A DNA stretch of 64,000 bases from Cupriavidus basilensis. Lineage in GTDB: Bacteria > Pseudomonadota > Gammaproteobacteria > Burkholderiales > Burkholderiaceae. The stretch is taken from assembly GCF_000876015.1 (NCBI RefSeq), contig NZ_BBQM01000012.1, positions 310,001 to 374,000 of the forward strand, written 5' to 3'. Positions 33,858 through 42,769 of the stretch are shown piece by piece. The notes below the pieces were generated by a model. The model was not told the origin of the DNA and searched no databases. It saw only the letters and a list, made by a program, of their open reading frames with translations. Each line of letters begins with the position of its first letter. Within the stretch, counting starts at the first letter, position 1. Both the position numbers and the translations under genes were made by a program.

Positions 33858-35571
33858 GTGGCTTGGCATCGGCGGCCTGATGGGGGCGCTGCCGGCGCGC
33901 GCGCACGTGGTGGCGCATGGCGAGGACGGCAGCCTGGACGCGCCCGCCTTCGTGGCGCGCGCGGCGGCCTGGCGCGAAGCCTTCGCGGCGGCGCCCGGCG
34001 CGAGCGTGGCGCTCTATGCCGAATCCACCGCCGAATCCACCGCCGAGTTCGCCGCCGCGCTGTTCGGCGCGTGGCATGCCGGCAAGCACGTGGTGCTGCC
34101 CGGCGACACGCGCGCCGAGACGCTCGCCGCGCTGGACGGGCACGCCGCGGTCCGCGCCGGCGACCTGCCCGGCGGCATCCGCCCGCGGCAGCACGCGGCC
34201 TGCGCCGCGCCCGAATGGCCGCGCCTCGATCCGCGCGCGACGCGGGTGACGATGTTCACCTCCGGCTCCACCGGCGCGCCCGGCGCCATCGTCAAGCACC
34301 TGTCGCAACTGGAAGCGGAAGTGCAGGCGCTGCAGGCCGCGTTCGGCGCCGCGGTGCCGGCGCGGGCGCGCGTGCTGGCCACGGTCTCGCACCAGCATAT
34401 CTACGGCCTGCTGTTCTGCGTACTGTGGCCGCTGGCCGCGGCGCGCGCCATGCCGGCCGCGCGGCTGGCCTTCCACGAGGAAATCGTGCGCGCCTGCGGC
34501 GACGGCGCGCCGGCCGTGCTCGTGACCAGCCCGGCGCACCTGCGGCGCATGCCGCCGGCGCTCGGCTGGGCGCCCGCGCGCGCCGCGCTGCACGCGGTGT
34601 TCTCGTCGGGCGGCCCGCTGCCGCCCGAGGCCGCGGCCGACGCGCTGCGCCATCTCGGCCACGCGCCCGTCGAAGTGTTCGGCAGCTCCGAGACCGGCGG
34701 CATCGCCTGGCGCCAGCGCGCGCGCCACGACGAGCGCTGGACGCCGCTGCCGGGCGTGCAGTGGCGCCTGCAGGACGGATTTCTCGCGGTGCGCTCGGCC
34801 CATCTGCCGGACGACGGCTGGCATCTGTGCGCCGACCGCGCGCAGCCGGCCGGCGACGGCGGCTTCGCGCTGGCGGGGCGCGCCGACCGCATCGTCAAGA
34901 TCGAGGAAAAGCGCGTCTCGTTGACGCAGGTCGAGCAGGCCCTGCAGCAGTCCGCGCTGGTGCGCGAAGCGCGCGTGGTGCTGCTCGAGCTCGACAGCGG
35001 CATGCGCCTGGGCGCGGTGGTGGTGCCCAGCGAAGGCGGCGCCGCCATGCTGGCCGGCGCCGGCAGGGCGGCGTTGCTGGCCGCGCTGCGCGCGGATCTC
35101 GCGCCCGCCGTGGACGCGCTCGCGCTGCCGCGCCGCTGGAGCTTTGCCGAGGCCTTGCCGTGCAACGCGCAGGGCAAGACCACCGAAGCCATGCTGCGCG
35201 ACGTGTTCCGCCGCGTGCTGCCGGTGGCGCGCTGGCAACCGTCGCAGGACGCGCTGTCGGCCAGCGCCGAGCTGGAGATCGGCGCGGACCTCGCCGTGTT
35301 CGACGGCCATTTTCCGGGCAGCCCGATCGCGCCCGGCGTGGCCCAGGTCGACTGGGTCATGGCGCTGGCGCCCGAGCGCCTGCCGGTGCCGCCGCGCGCG
35401 CAGTTCCGCCGCCTCGAGACGCTCAAGTTCCAGGCCGTGATCGTGCCCGGCAGCACCGTGCAACTGGCGCTGACCTGGCAGCCCGAGCGCAATGCGCTGG
35501 CGTTCCGCCTCAGTTCGGCGCAGGGCCCGCACGCGAGCGGGCGCATCGTGTTCGGAGACGCGCATGTTTAA
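33850..35571 (+). CDS. Aryl/acyl ligase fused to a hotdog dehydratase (ApeH-ApeI-like)
   Basis: A 573-residue fusion. Residues 1-450 are an AMP-forming ligase with P-loop TSGSTGAPGAIVK near 137-149, SGGPLPPEA, FGSSETGG and NAQGK near 438-442; it activates the aryl starter acid and loads the ACP. Residues 465-573 are a FabA/FabZ-type hotdog fold (FDGHFPGSPIAPGVAQVDW, then FRRLETLKFQAVIVPG) acting as 3-hydroxyacyl-ACP dehydratase. In the reference aryl polyene systems ligase ApeH and dehydratase ApeI are separate. The ligase half has a short N-terminus. A 12-base repeat (AESTAEST) near 58-65 is internal. Confidence 0.88.
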   Translation: MAEWLGIGGLMGALPARAHVVAHGEDGSLDAPAFVARAAAWREAFAAAPGASVALYAESTAESTAEFAAALFGAWHAGKHVVLPGDTRAETLAALDGHAAVRAGDLPGGIRPRQHAACAAPEWPRLDPRATRVTMFTSGSTGAPGAIVKHLSQLEAEVQALQAAFGAAVPARARVLATVSHQHIYGLLFCVLWPLAAARAMPAARLAFHEEIVRACGDGAPAVLVTSPAHLRRMPPALGWAPARAALHAVFSSGGPLPPEAAADALRHLGHAPVEVFGSSETGGIAWRQRARHDERWTPLPGVQWRLQDGFLAVRSAHLPDDGWHLCADRAQPAGDGGFALAGRADRIVKIEEKRVSLTQVEQALQQSALVREARVVLLELDSGMRLGAVVVPSEGGAAMLAGAGRAALLAALRADLAPAVDALALPRRWSFAEALPCNAQGKTTEAMLRDVFRRVLPVARWQPSQDALSASAELEIGADLAVFDGHFPGSPIAPGVAQVDWVMALAPERLPVPPRAQFRRLETLKFQAVIVPGSTVQLALTWQPERNALAFRLSSAQGPHASGRIVFGDAHV

Positions 35572-36307
35572 GCCAGTGGTGCTGGTGCCGGTCTACAACC
35601 ACGAGCGCGCCATCGGCGCGATGGTGCAGGCCATCCTGCGGCATCCGCTGCCGTGCCTGCTGGTGGACGACGGCAGCAGCCCCGCGTGCGAGCGCGTGCT
35701 GCGCGAGATCGCCGCCGCGCATGCCGGGCGCGTGCACCTGATCCGCCTGCCCGAGAACCAGGGCAAGGGCGGCGCCATCATGGCCGGCTTCGAGGAAGCC
35801 GCCCGCATGGGCTTCACGCACGCGCTGCAGATCGATGCCGACGGCCAGCACGACGCCGGTTGCATCCCGCAGTTCGCGGCGCTGGCGCAGACGCGCCCCG
35901 AGGCGATGGTCTGCGGCTACCCGGTCTACGACGCATCGGTGCCGCGCGTGCGGCTGCTGGCGCGCTACCTGACCCACGTGTGGGTGTGGATCAACACGCT
36001 CTCGCTCGCCATCCGCGATTCGATGTGCGGGCTGCGCGTCTATCCGCTCGGCCCGGCGCTGGCGCTGGTGCGCGAGGTGCGGCTGGGCCGGCGCATGCAG
36101 TTCGACACCGAGGTGCTGGTCCACCTGGTCTGGCGCGGCGTGCCGATCGTCAACGTGCCCACCCAGGTCACGTATCCGTCCGACGGCGTCTCGCATTTCC
36201 AGGTCTGGCGCGACAACGCGCTGATCTCCACCATGCACGCGCGGCTGTTCTGCGGCATGGTGGCGCGGCTGCCGCGGCTGCTGTGGCGCAAGGTGCGGCC
36301 GGCATGA
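35564..36307 (+). CDS. Glycosyltransferase family 2
   Basis: A 247-residue GT-A enzyme. VVLVPVYNHERAIGAMVQAI begins the nucleotide-binding fold; LLVDDGSSP and LPENQGKGGAIMAGFE follow; LQIDADGQHD contains the metal-binding DXD near 89-96. It resembles dolichyl/undecaprenyl-phosphate sugar transferases without a membrane domain. In aryl polyene clusters a glycosyltransferase is usually fused to an acyltransferase; here the acyltransferase is the separate next gene. It probably glycosylates the lipid anchor. Start ATG 35564 overlaps the dehydratase end. Confidence 0.9.
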   Translation: MFKPVVLVPVYNHERAIGAMVQAILRHPLPCLLVDDGSSPACERVLREIAAAHAGRVHLIRLPENQGKGGAIMAGFEEAARMGFTHALQIDADGQHDAGCIPQFAALAQTRPEAMVCGYPVYDASVPRVRLLARYLTHVWVWINTLSLAIRDSMCGLRVYPLGPALALVREVRLGRRMQFDTEVLVHLVWRGVPIVNVPTQVTYPSDGVSHFQVWRDNALISTMHARLFCGMVARLPRLLWRKVRPA

Positions 36308-37374
36308 GCGCGCCGCGAGACACCGCGCCGCCGGGCCGCATGGCGCGCCACTGGAGCCAGATCCGCGAGTCCACCTGCGTGTGGGGCGTGTGGTGCCTGT
36401 ACGGGCTCTACCGCCTGTGCGGCCGCGCGCTGTTCCGCGCCGTGCTGTACCCGGTCGTGACCTATTACTGGCTGGCCAGGCCGCTCGCGCGCCGCGCCTC
36501 GCTCGACTACCTGCGGCGCGTGCAGGCCGCCACCGGCGCGGTGCTGCCGGCCGGCGCCACGCCGGGCCTGCGCCACAGCCTGCGCCACCTGTTCTCGTTC
36601 GCCGACACGCTGCTCGACAAGCTGCTGGCCATCGGCGGCGGCTACCGCTACGGCAACGTGCGGCGCGAAGGCGCCGAGGTGATGCTGCGGCAGATCGCCA
36701 GCGGCCAGGGCGGCATCATCGTGACCGCGCACATGGGCTGCCTGGAGTTGTGCCGCGTGCTGGCCAACCAGCGCCAGGGCCTGCGCCTGACGGTGTTGGT
36801 GCATACCGCGCACGCGGCGCAGTTCAACCGCATCCTGTCGCGGCTCGATCCGCGCTCGGGGCTGCAACTGTTCCAGGTCGACGACATCTCGCCGGCCACC
36901 GCGCTGCAACTGGCCGAGAAGGTGCGCGCCGGCGAGTTCGTCGCCATCGCCGGCGACCGCGTGCCGGTGCACGGCGGCCGCACCGTGACGGTGCCGTTCT
37001 TCGGCGCGCCGGCGCGTTTCCCGGTCGGTCCCTACGTGCTGGCCGCGCTGATGGAATGCCCGCTGTTCGCGATGGGCTGCGTGCGCTCGGGCGACGGCCA
37101 CCTGCTGCGCTTCACCGAACTGGCGCGCGAGGTGCGCCTGCCGCGCGCGCGGCGCGAGGCCGTCCTGAGCGGCCACGCCGCGGACTATGCGCAATGGCTG
37201 TCGCGGCTGCTCGCCGAGTCGCCCTACGACTGGTTCAACTTCTACGATTTCTGGGGGCAGGGCGGCGGCGTGGCCGAGGCCGCGCGCGCCGGCGCGCCGC
37301 ATGCGCCGAACGCACCAGACGCACCAAACGCACCAAACGCACCAGGCGCGGCACCGGCGCCGCGCGGCGACTGA
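36304..37374 (+). CDS. LpxL/HtrB-like lysophospholipid acyltransferase
   Basis: A 356-residue LPLAT-superfamily protein. An N-terminal hydrophobic helix (about 26-55) precedes the core IIVTAHMGCLELCRVLANQ with the catalytic His near 142 and a later AIAGDRVPVHGG element. This is the lipid-A secondary acyltransferase pattern. It overlaps the glycosyltransferase by ATGA. The C-terminal 30 residues carry a tandem Asn-Ala-Pro/Asp-Ala-Pro repeat from a 9-base DNA repeat at 37312-37347, likely disordered and of recent origin. It probably attaches a fatty acid to the anchor glycolipid. Confidence 0.85.
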   Translation: MSAPRDTAPPGRMARHWSQIRESTCVWGVWCLYGLYRLCGRALFRAVLYPVVTYYWLARPLARRASLDYLRRVQAATGAVLPAGATPGLRHSLRHLFSFADTLLDKLLAIGGGYRYGNVRREGAEVMLRQIASGQGGIIVTAHMGCLELCRVLANQRQGLRLTVLVHTAHAAQFNRILSRLDPRSGLQLFQVDDISPATALQLAEKVRAGEFVAIAGDRVPVHGGRTVTVPFFGAPARFPVGPYVLAALMECPLFAMGCVRSGDGHLLRFTELAREVRLPRARREAVLSGHAADYAQWLSRLLAESPYDWFNFYDFWGQGGGVAEAARAGAPHAPNAPDAPNAPNAPGAAPAPRGD

Positions 37375-37400
37375 CGTCCCGCCCCCATCACGCAACCGCC

Positions 37401-37841
37401 ATGTCTCCAGACCTCAGCCACGAGATCACGCTCAGCCCCGCCTTCCACGACCTCGACCCGATGAACGTGGTGTGGCACGGCAACTACGTGCGCTATTTCG
37501 AGCAGGCGCGCTGCGCGCTGCTCGAGCGTTTCCATTACGACTACCCGGCCATGCGCGACTCCGGCTACGCCTGGCCGGTGGTGGACATGCGCGTGAAGTA
37601 CGTCGGCCCGCTGACCTACGGCCAGCCCTTCGTCATCCGCGCCACCATCGTCGAGTGGGAGAACCGCCTGAAGATCGACTACCTGGTGCGCGACGCCGCC
37701 ACCGGCCGGCGCCTGACCAAGGGCTACACCATCCAGGTGGCGGTGGACATGCGCAGCGCCGAGATGTGCTACGTGTGCCCGCCGGTGCTGTGGGAGCGGC
37801 TCGGCGTGCCGGCCGCGCCGGACGGGGAGGGCCAGGCATGA
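37401..37841 (+). CDS. Acyl-ACP/CoA thioesterase, 4HBT type (ApeK-like)
   Basis: A 146-residue hotdog thioesterase. The motif HDLDPMNVVWHGNYVRYFE has catalytic Asp and the HGNYVRYFEQAR active-site helix of the 4-hydroxybenzoyl-CoA/YbgC family; MRVKYVGPLTYGQPF is the second strand. It is likely to release stalled or finished polyene acyl chains. ATG 37401 lies 26 bases after the acyltransferase and the gene overlaps the LolA-like gene by four bases. Confidence 0.9.
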   Translation: MSPDLSHEITLSPAFHDLDPMNVVWHGNYVRYFEQARCALLERFHYDYPAMRDSGYAWPVVDMRVKYVGPLTYGQPFVIRATIVEWENRLKIDYLVRDAATGRRLTKGYTIQVAVDMRSAEMCYVCPPVLWERLGVPAAPDGEGQA

Positions 37842-38464
37842 AGCGCCGCGCCTTCCTGCTGGCCCTGTGCGGCGCCATGCTGGCCGCCCCGCGCCTGGCC
37901 GGCGCGGCCGCGCCCGACCTGCTGGCCGCGGTGGCCGCGCGCCTGTCCGACGCGCCGGTGATCCACGGCCGCTTCGAGCAGACCCGCCGCCTGTCCGGCT
38001 TCGCCAACCCGCTGGTGTCGCGCGGCGACTTCGTGCTGGCGCGCGAGCGCGGCGTGGTGTGGAGCACGCGCGAGCCGTTCGCCTCCAGCCTGCTGGTGAC
38101 GCCGGAGCGGCTGGTCATGCGCGGCGCCGACGGGCGCGTGCAGCAGCAGATGCAGGCCGACGCCCAGCCCGCCATGCGCGTGGTCGGCGAATCGGTGATC
38201 GCGGTGCTGCGCGGCGACCTGCAGACCCTGTCGGCGCGCTTCGAGGTGGCCGGCAAGCTGGCCGGCAAGAACGGCTGGTCGCTCACGCTCACGCCGCGCG
38301 ACGCCGCCATGCGCCGCGTGTTCGCGCGCATCGAGCTGGCCGGCGACCGCTTCGTGCGCGACGTGCGCCTGGAGGAAGCGGGCGGCGACAGCACCCACGT
38401 CAAGCTGATCGACCCGAGCGCGGCCACCCGGCTGGCCGCCGACGAGGAGCCGGGCTTTGAATAA
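37838..38464 (+). CDS. LolA-like outer-membrane lipoprotein carrier (ApeL-like)
   Basis: A 208-residue periplasmic protein. Residues 1-27 are a signal peptide (KRRAFLLALCGAMLAA, cut near LAGAAA). The chain is LolA-like: GRFEQTRRLSGFANPLVSRG, GVVWSTREPFASSLLVTPER, then MRRVFARIELAGDRF. In aryl polyene clusters the LolA paralogue shuttles the hydrophobic product across the periplasm. Overlaps the thioesterase (ATGA); has Cys 11 in the signal region but no lipobox. Confidence 0.85.
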   Translation: MKRRAFLLALCGAMLAAPRLAGAAAPDLLAAVAARLSDAPVIHGRFEQTRRLSGFANPLVSRGDFVLARERGVVWSTREPFASSLLVTPERLVMRGADGRVQQQMQADAQPAMRVVGESVIAVLRGDLQTLSARFEVAGKLAGKNGWSLTLTPRDAAMRRVFARIELAGDRFVRDVRLEEAGGDSTHVKLIDPSAATRLAADEEPGFE

Positions 38465-40826
38465 TGCAGGCAACGCCAGCATGGCCACCGGCAAGCCCCT
38501 GCGCGGCCTCAGCCCCCTGGAGCGGGTGCTGGCCGTGGGCTGGCTGCTGCTGGTGATCGCGCTGGCGGCGCACCAGTTGCAGTTCTGGCGCGCCTCGCGG
38601 CTCGACACCGACGTGATGGCGCTGCTGCCCACCAGCCAGCGCACCGCCACCGCCGACCGCGTGCTGCGCCGGCTGGCCGATGGCGTCTCGCGCGAGATCG
38701 TGGTGCTGGTCGGCGCGCCGGACTGGCCCGCCGCGCGCGCCGCGGCGCAGCGCTTCAGCGCCGCGACGCAGCCGCGGGCCAGCCTGCTGCAGCCGGTGGA
38801 CCGCATCGCTAGCTTCGACCTGGACGCGGCGCTGGCCTTCTACCGGCCCTACCGCGACCGGCTGCTGACCGACAGCCAGCGCGCCATGCTCGGCCACGCC
38901 GACGCGGACGCGCTGGCCCGGCAGGCGCTGACCCGCCTCTACCAGCTTTCCACCGGCCCGCGCCTGACCGGCTGGGCCGCCGACCCGCTCGGCCTGTGGC
39001 AGGACTGGTGGCTGTCGCGCGCGGCCATGACGCGCGTGCACGAGCGCGACGGCCTGGCCGCCCTCAGCGCCGAGGGCAAGGAATGGGTGCTGCTGACCTA
39101 CCGCATCAGCAAGCCCGCGTTCTCCGTGAGCGGCGACACCGATTACGCCGACCTGCTCAGGCTCGCCACGCGCGCCGCGCAGCAGGGCGGCGGCGTGCAG
39201 GTGGTGGCGGCCGGCATCCCGCTGCACGCGGAAGCGGCCGCCGCGCAGGCCAGCGTGGAGATGAACGTGATCGGCTGGGGCTCGCTGGCGGCGGTGCTGC
39301 TGCTGGTGTGGCTGGCCTTCCGCTCGCTGCGCCCGATCATTCTGGTCGGGCTGTCGCTGCTGGTGGGCACGGCGGCGGCGGTGTCCGTCACGGCGCTGGT
39401 GTTCGAGCGCGTGCATCTCATCACGCTGGTGTTCGGCGCCAGCCTGGTGGGCGTGGCGGAGGATTACGGCATCCATTATTTCGTCTCGCGCCAGGCCAGC
39501 CCGGGCGCCACGCCGCCGCAGGTGATGCGCCGGCTGCTGCCGGGCATGGCGCTGGCGCTGTCGACCAGCGCGGTGGCCTACCTCGCGCTCGGCATCGCGC
39601 CGTTCCCGGGGCTGCGCCAGATGGCGCTGTTCTCGGCGGTGGGGCTGGTGGCGGCGTTCCTGACCGTGGTGTTCTGGTTCCCGCTGCTCGACCGCGGCCA
39701 GTTGCGCCAGACCCGCCTGTCGTCCTGGCTGACCGCCAGCCTGGCGCGCTGGCCGCGCGTGGGCGCGGAGCGCCGCTCGCTGCTGCTGCTCGGGCTGCTG
39801 GCGCTGTTCGTGGTGCCGGGCCTGTGGCAGGTCCGCGTGGCTGACGACGTGCGCCAGCTGCAAAGCTCGCCGCCGGCGCTGATCGAGGCGCAGCGCGCCG
39901 CCGGGCGGCTGCTCGGCACGCCCAGCCCGGCGCAGTTCCTGCTGGTGCGCGGCGCCACGCCGGACCAGGTGCTGGCGCGCGAGGAACAGATCAAGCAGGC
40001 GCTGGCCGGCGTGGTCGCGCGCGGCGGGCTGGACGGTTTCGTGGCGATTTCCGACTGGGTGCCCTCGGCCGCGCGCCAGCGCGCCGACGCGGCCCTGGCC
40101 GACGGCCTGGAAGGCGCCGTGCGCGAGCGCGTGGCGCGCGCGGTCGGCGGCGCCGTGGGCGCGGCCGGCGCCGCGCCGGCCGGGCAGGTGCTGACCTTGC
40201 CGGCGTGGCTGGCCGCGCCGGTCTCGGACACGCTGCGCCACCTGTGGCTGGACCGCGAAGGCGACGGCTACGCCAGCGTCATGCTGCTGCGCGGCCTCGA
40301 CAAGCCGGCCACGCTGGCGCTGATCGAGGCCGCCGCGGCCACCGTGCCGGGCGTGGAGTGGGTCGACCGCGTGGCCGACCTGTCCGCGCTGCTCAAGCAT
40401 TACCGCGTGCTGATGACGTGGCTGCTGGCCGCCGGCGCCGCCGCGGTGGCGCTGCTGCTGGCGTGGCGCTACGGCCGCGGCGCGTGGCGCGCGCTGGTGC
40501 CCACGCTGCTGGCGGCGCTGTTCAGCGTGGCGCTGCTGGGCTGGCTGCACGTGCCGCTGCAATTGTTCTCGGTGCTGGCGCTGGCGCTGCTGCTGGGCGT
40601 GGGGGTGGACTACGGCATCTTCCTGCTCGAGCATCCCGGCGACGGCGAGTCATGGACGGCGATCGTGCTCGGCGCGGCCAGCACGCTGCTGGCGTTCGGC
40701 CTGCTCGCGCTGTCGTCCACGCCGGCGCTGCATGCATTCGGCATGACCATGCTGTCCGGCGTGGGCGCGGTGTGGCTGCTGTCGCCGTGGTTCCGGCCGC
40801 GCGCCGCGCCGCACGGCGGCAGGTAG
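38457..40826 (+). CDS. MMPL/RND-family exporter (ApeM-like)
   Basis: A 789-residue inner-membrane exporter with the RND plan repeated twice: one helix, a large periplasmic loop, then a 5-helix bundle (helix 1 near 30-50; helices near 270-420; second helix near 650; last bundle 675-780). LVWLAFRSLRPIILVGLSLL and FGASLVGVAEDYGIHYFVSRQ are MMPL hallmarks. TTG 38457 has GAGGAG seven bases upstream and overlaps the LolA stop; ATG 38481 is the alternative, losing eight residues. It moves the polyene lipid from the inner membrane to the LolA-like carrier. Confidence 0.88.
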   Translation: MNNAGNASMATGKPLRGLSPLERVLAVGWLLLVIALAAHQLQFWRASRLDTDVMALLPTSQRTATADRVLRRLADGVSREIVVLVGAPDWPAARAAAQRFSAATQPRASLLQPVDRIASFDLDAALAFYRPYRDRLLTDSQRAMLGHADADALARQALTRLYQLSTGPRLTGWAADPLGLWQDWWLSRAAMTRVHERDGLAALSAEGKEWVLLTYRISKPAFSVSGDTDYADLLRLATRAAQQGGGVQVVAAGIPLHAEAAAAQASVEMNVIGWGSLAAVLLLVWLAFRSLRPIILVGLSLLVGTAAAVSVTALVFERVHLITLVFGASLVGVAEDYGIHYFVSRQASPGATPPQVMRRLLPGMALALSTSAVAYLALGIAPFPGLRQMALFSAVGLVAAFLTVVFWFPLLDRGQLRQTRLSSWLTASLARWPRVGAERRSLLLLGLLALFVVPGLWQVRVADDVRQLQSSPPALIEAQRAAGRLLGTPSPAQFLLVRGATPDQVLAREEQIKQALAGVVARGGLDGFVAISDWVPSAARQRADAALADGLEGAVRERVARAVGGAVGAAGAAPAGQVLTLPAWLAAPVSDTLRHLWLDREGDGYASVMLLRGLDKPATLALIEAAAATVPGVEWVDRVADLSALLKHYRVLMTWLLAAGAAAVALLLAWRYGRGAWRALVPTLLAALFSVALLGWLHVPLQLFSVLALALLLGVGVDYGIFLLEHPGDGESWTAIVLGAASTLLAFGLLALSSTPALHAFGMTMLSGVGAVWLLSPWFRPRAAPHGGR

Positions 40827-40829
40827 GGA

Positions 40830-40885
40830 ACAAGAAGCAGCAAGAGGCAGCAAGCGGGAAAGAAGCAGGAAAGAAGCAGGAAAAC
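40830..40885 (+). repeat. Purine-rich tract with 11-base direct repeat
   Basis: A purine-dominated run including two tandem copies of GAAAGAAGCAG (40858-40868, 40869-40879) and AAGAAGCAGCAAG-type neighbours. It is the largest gap (105 bases) inside the first part of the aryl polyene operon and may be a ribosome-standby or mRNA-stability element. Confidence 0.7.
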
Positions 40886-40931
40886 AGACCAACGAGATCG
40901 ACAAGATCCAACCACAGGAACAGGGTTACGA

Positions 40932-42158
40932 ATGCATACCGAACAGGTGGACGTCCTTATCATCGGCGCGGGGCCGGCCGGCTCCGTGGCCGCGGGCCTG
41001 CTGCGCAAGCGCGGCATCGGCGTGCTGGTGCTGGAGAAGGAAACCTTCCCGCGCTTCTCGATCGGCGAGAGCCTGCTGCCGCAGAGCATGGCGTATATCG
41101 AGGAGGCCGGCATGCTGCAGGCCGTGGTGGAGGCGGGCTTCCAGTACAAGAACGGCGCGGCCTTCGCGCGCGGCGAGCGCTACACCGAATTCGATTTCCG
41201 CGACAAGTTCTCCGCCGGCTGGGGCACCACCTACCAGGTCCAGCGCGCGCGCTTCGACGACGTGCTGATCCGCGAGGCGCAGAAGCAGGGCTCCGAGGTC
41301 CGCTTCCGCCACCAGGTCACGGCGGTGGACGTCGAGGGCGAGCAGCCCCGCGTCACCGTGCGCGGCGCCGACGGCAACGTCTACGGCGTGCAGGCGCGCT
41401 TCCTGCTGGACGCCTCCGGCTTCGGCCGCGTGCTGCCGCGCCTGCTGGACCTGGAGTCGCCGTCCAACTTCCCGGTGCGCAGCGCCATCTTCACGCACGT
41501 GGAAGACCGCATCCCGCCCGGCACCTTCGACCGCAACAAGATCCGCATCGGCGTGCATCCCGAGCACGTGGATGTGTGGTACTGGACCATCCCGTTCTCG
41601 GACGGGCGCTGCTCGCAGGGCGTGGTGGCGGAAAAGCGCTTCCTCGACCAGTACGGCGGCACCGAGACCGAGCGCCTCCAGGCGCTGGTCGGCGAAGAGC
41701 CGGGCCTGGCGAAGCTGCTGGCCAACGCCGCGTGGGACACCCCGGCGCGGCAGATCGTCGGCTACTCGGCCAACGTCAAGTCGCTGTGGGGCAAGGGCTA
41801 CGCGCTGCTCGGCAACGCCGGCGAGTTCCTCGACCCGGTGTTCTCGTCGGGCGTGACCATCGCCTTCAAGTCGGCCAGCCTCGCCACCGCCTGCCTGGCG
41901 CGCCAGTTCGCCGGCGAGGCGGTGGACTGGCAGGCCGAGTACGGCACGCCGCTCAAGCAGGGCGTGGACTGCTTCCGTACCTTCGTCGAGGCGTGGTACG
42001 AGGGCAGCTTCCAGAAGCTGATCTTCCACCCCGACGCCACGCCGGACATCCGCCGCATGATCTCGGCCATCCTGGCCGGTTATGCGTGGGACCGCGGCAA
42101 CCCGTTCGTGACCGAGTCGCGCCGCCGCCTGGCCGTGCTGGAGCAGCTTTGCGCGTGA
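40932..42158 (+). CDS. FAD-dependent oxidoreductase with halogenase-type motif
   Basis: A 408-residue flavoprotein. IIGAGPAGSVAAG near 10-22 binds FAD. GFQYKNGAAF has Lys73 close to where flavin-dependent halogenases carry the catalytic Lys (79 in PrnA), WYWTIP at 216-221 matches the halogenase motif WxWxIP, and NAGEFLDPVFSSGV fits the GDxxxFxDPxxSSGV region of phenol-type halogenases. Similar flavoproteins occur in aryl polyene clusters whose products are not halogenated, so it may instead be an oxidase or hydroxylase of the aryl head. No flavin reductase is in the operon. Start ATG 40932. Confidence 0.8.
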   Translation: MHTEQVDVLIIGAGPAGSVAAGLLRKRGIGVLVLEKETFPRFSIGESLLPQSMAYIEEAGMLQAVVEAGFQYKNGAAFARGERYTEFDFRDKFSAGWGTTYQVQRARFDDVLIREAQKQGSEVRFRHQVTAVDVEGEQPRVTVRGADGNVYGVQARFLLDASGFGRVLPRLLDLESPSNFPVRSAIFTHVEDRIPPGTFDRNKIRIGVHPEHVDVWYWTIPFSDGRCSQGVVAEKRFLDQYGGTETERLQALVGEEPGLAKLLANAAWDTPARQIVGYSANVKSLWGKGYALLGNAGEFLDPVFSSGVTIAFKSASLATACLARQFAGEAVDWQAEYGTPLKQGVDCFRTFVEAWYEGSFQKLIFHPDATPDIRRMISAILAGYAWDRGNPFVTESRRRLAVLEQLCA

Positions 42159-42769
42159 CCGTTTTCCGCTTTGCGCCACGCATGGCCGCCGCGCCGCTGG
42201 CCGCCGCGGCCGTGCTGCTGGCGGGCTGCGCCGCGCCCGGCCCGGTGCCGCCCGCCGGCATCGAGGCCGCCAGCCGCGCGCCGGTGCCGCTGCTGCGCCT
42301 GCCGCCGGCCTCGCTGGGCCGCGCGCTGATGCTGCAACAGCAGATCACGGTGACGTACCGCACGCCGCGCGGCGAGGAGCACCGCGAGATCCAGGCCCTG
42401 CTCGAAGCGGACGCCGCCCACACGCGGCTGGCCGCGCTGGCCGGCGGCCAGGTGCTGGCGCGGCTGGACTGGGACGGGCGCGACCTGCGCGTGGCGCGCT
42501 CGCCGTGGGCGCCGGCCGAACTGGTGCCGGAGCGTATCCTGAGCGAGATGCAGTTGTCGCTGTGGCCGGTGGCGGCGATCGCCGCGGCCTTGCCGCCCGG
42601 CTGGCGGCTCGACGCCGTGGCCGGCCGCCGCGTGCTGCGCGCGGGCGGCGAGACGGTGGCCGAGATCCGCTACCCGGACGCGCAGACCATCGAGTTCGAG
42701 CAGTACCGCGACGGCTACCGGCTGACCATCCGCACGCTGCCGGCGGCCACGCAAGGAGGGCCGGAATGA
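42155..42769 (+). CDS. DUF3261 lipoprotein of aryl polyene clusters
   Basis: A 204-residue lipoprotein. GTG 42155 overlaps the flavoprotein stop; ATG 42182 is possible. The signal peptide ends in LLAGC (lipobox) near 21-25, so the mature protein starts at Cys with lipid. The rest is DUF3261-like, beta-rich (LLRLPPASLGRALMLQQQ, YRTPRGEEHREIQALLE). Probably sits in the outer membrane and receives polyene lipid from the LolA-like carrier, an analogue of LolB. Its stop overlaps the next start. Confidence 0.82.
   Translation: MTVFRFAPRMAAAPLAAAAVLLAGCAAPGPVPPAGIEAASRAPVPLLRLPPASLGRALMLQQQITVTYRTPRGEEHREIQALLEADAAHTRLAALAGGQVLARLDWDGRDLRVARSPWAPAELVPERILSEMQLSLWPVAAIAAALPPGWRLDAVAGRRVLRAGGETVAEIRYPDAQTIEFEQYRDGYRLTIRTLPAATQGGPE

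Noticed and set aside
38400..40634. Long reverse-strand frame opposite the MMPL exporter
   Set aside because: Shadow frame, Gln/Arg/His-rich; the + strand shows a complete RND exporter.
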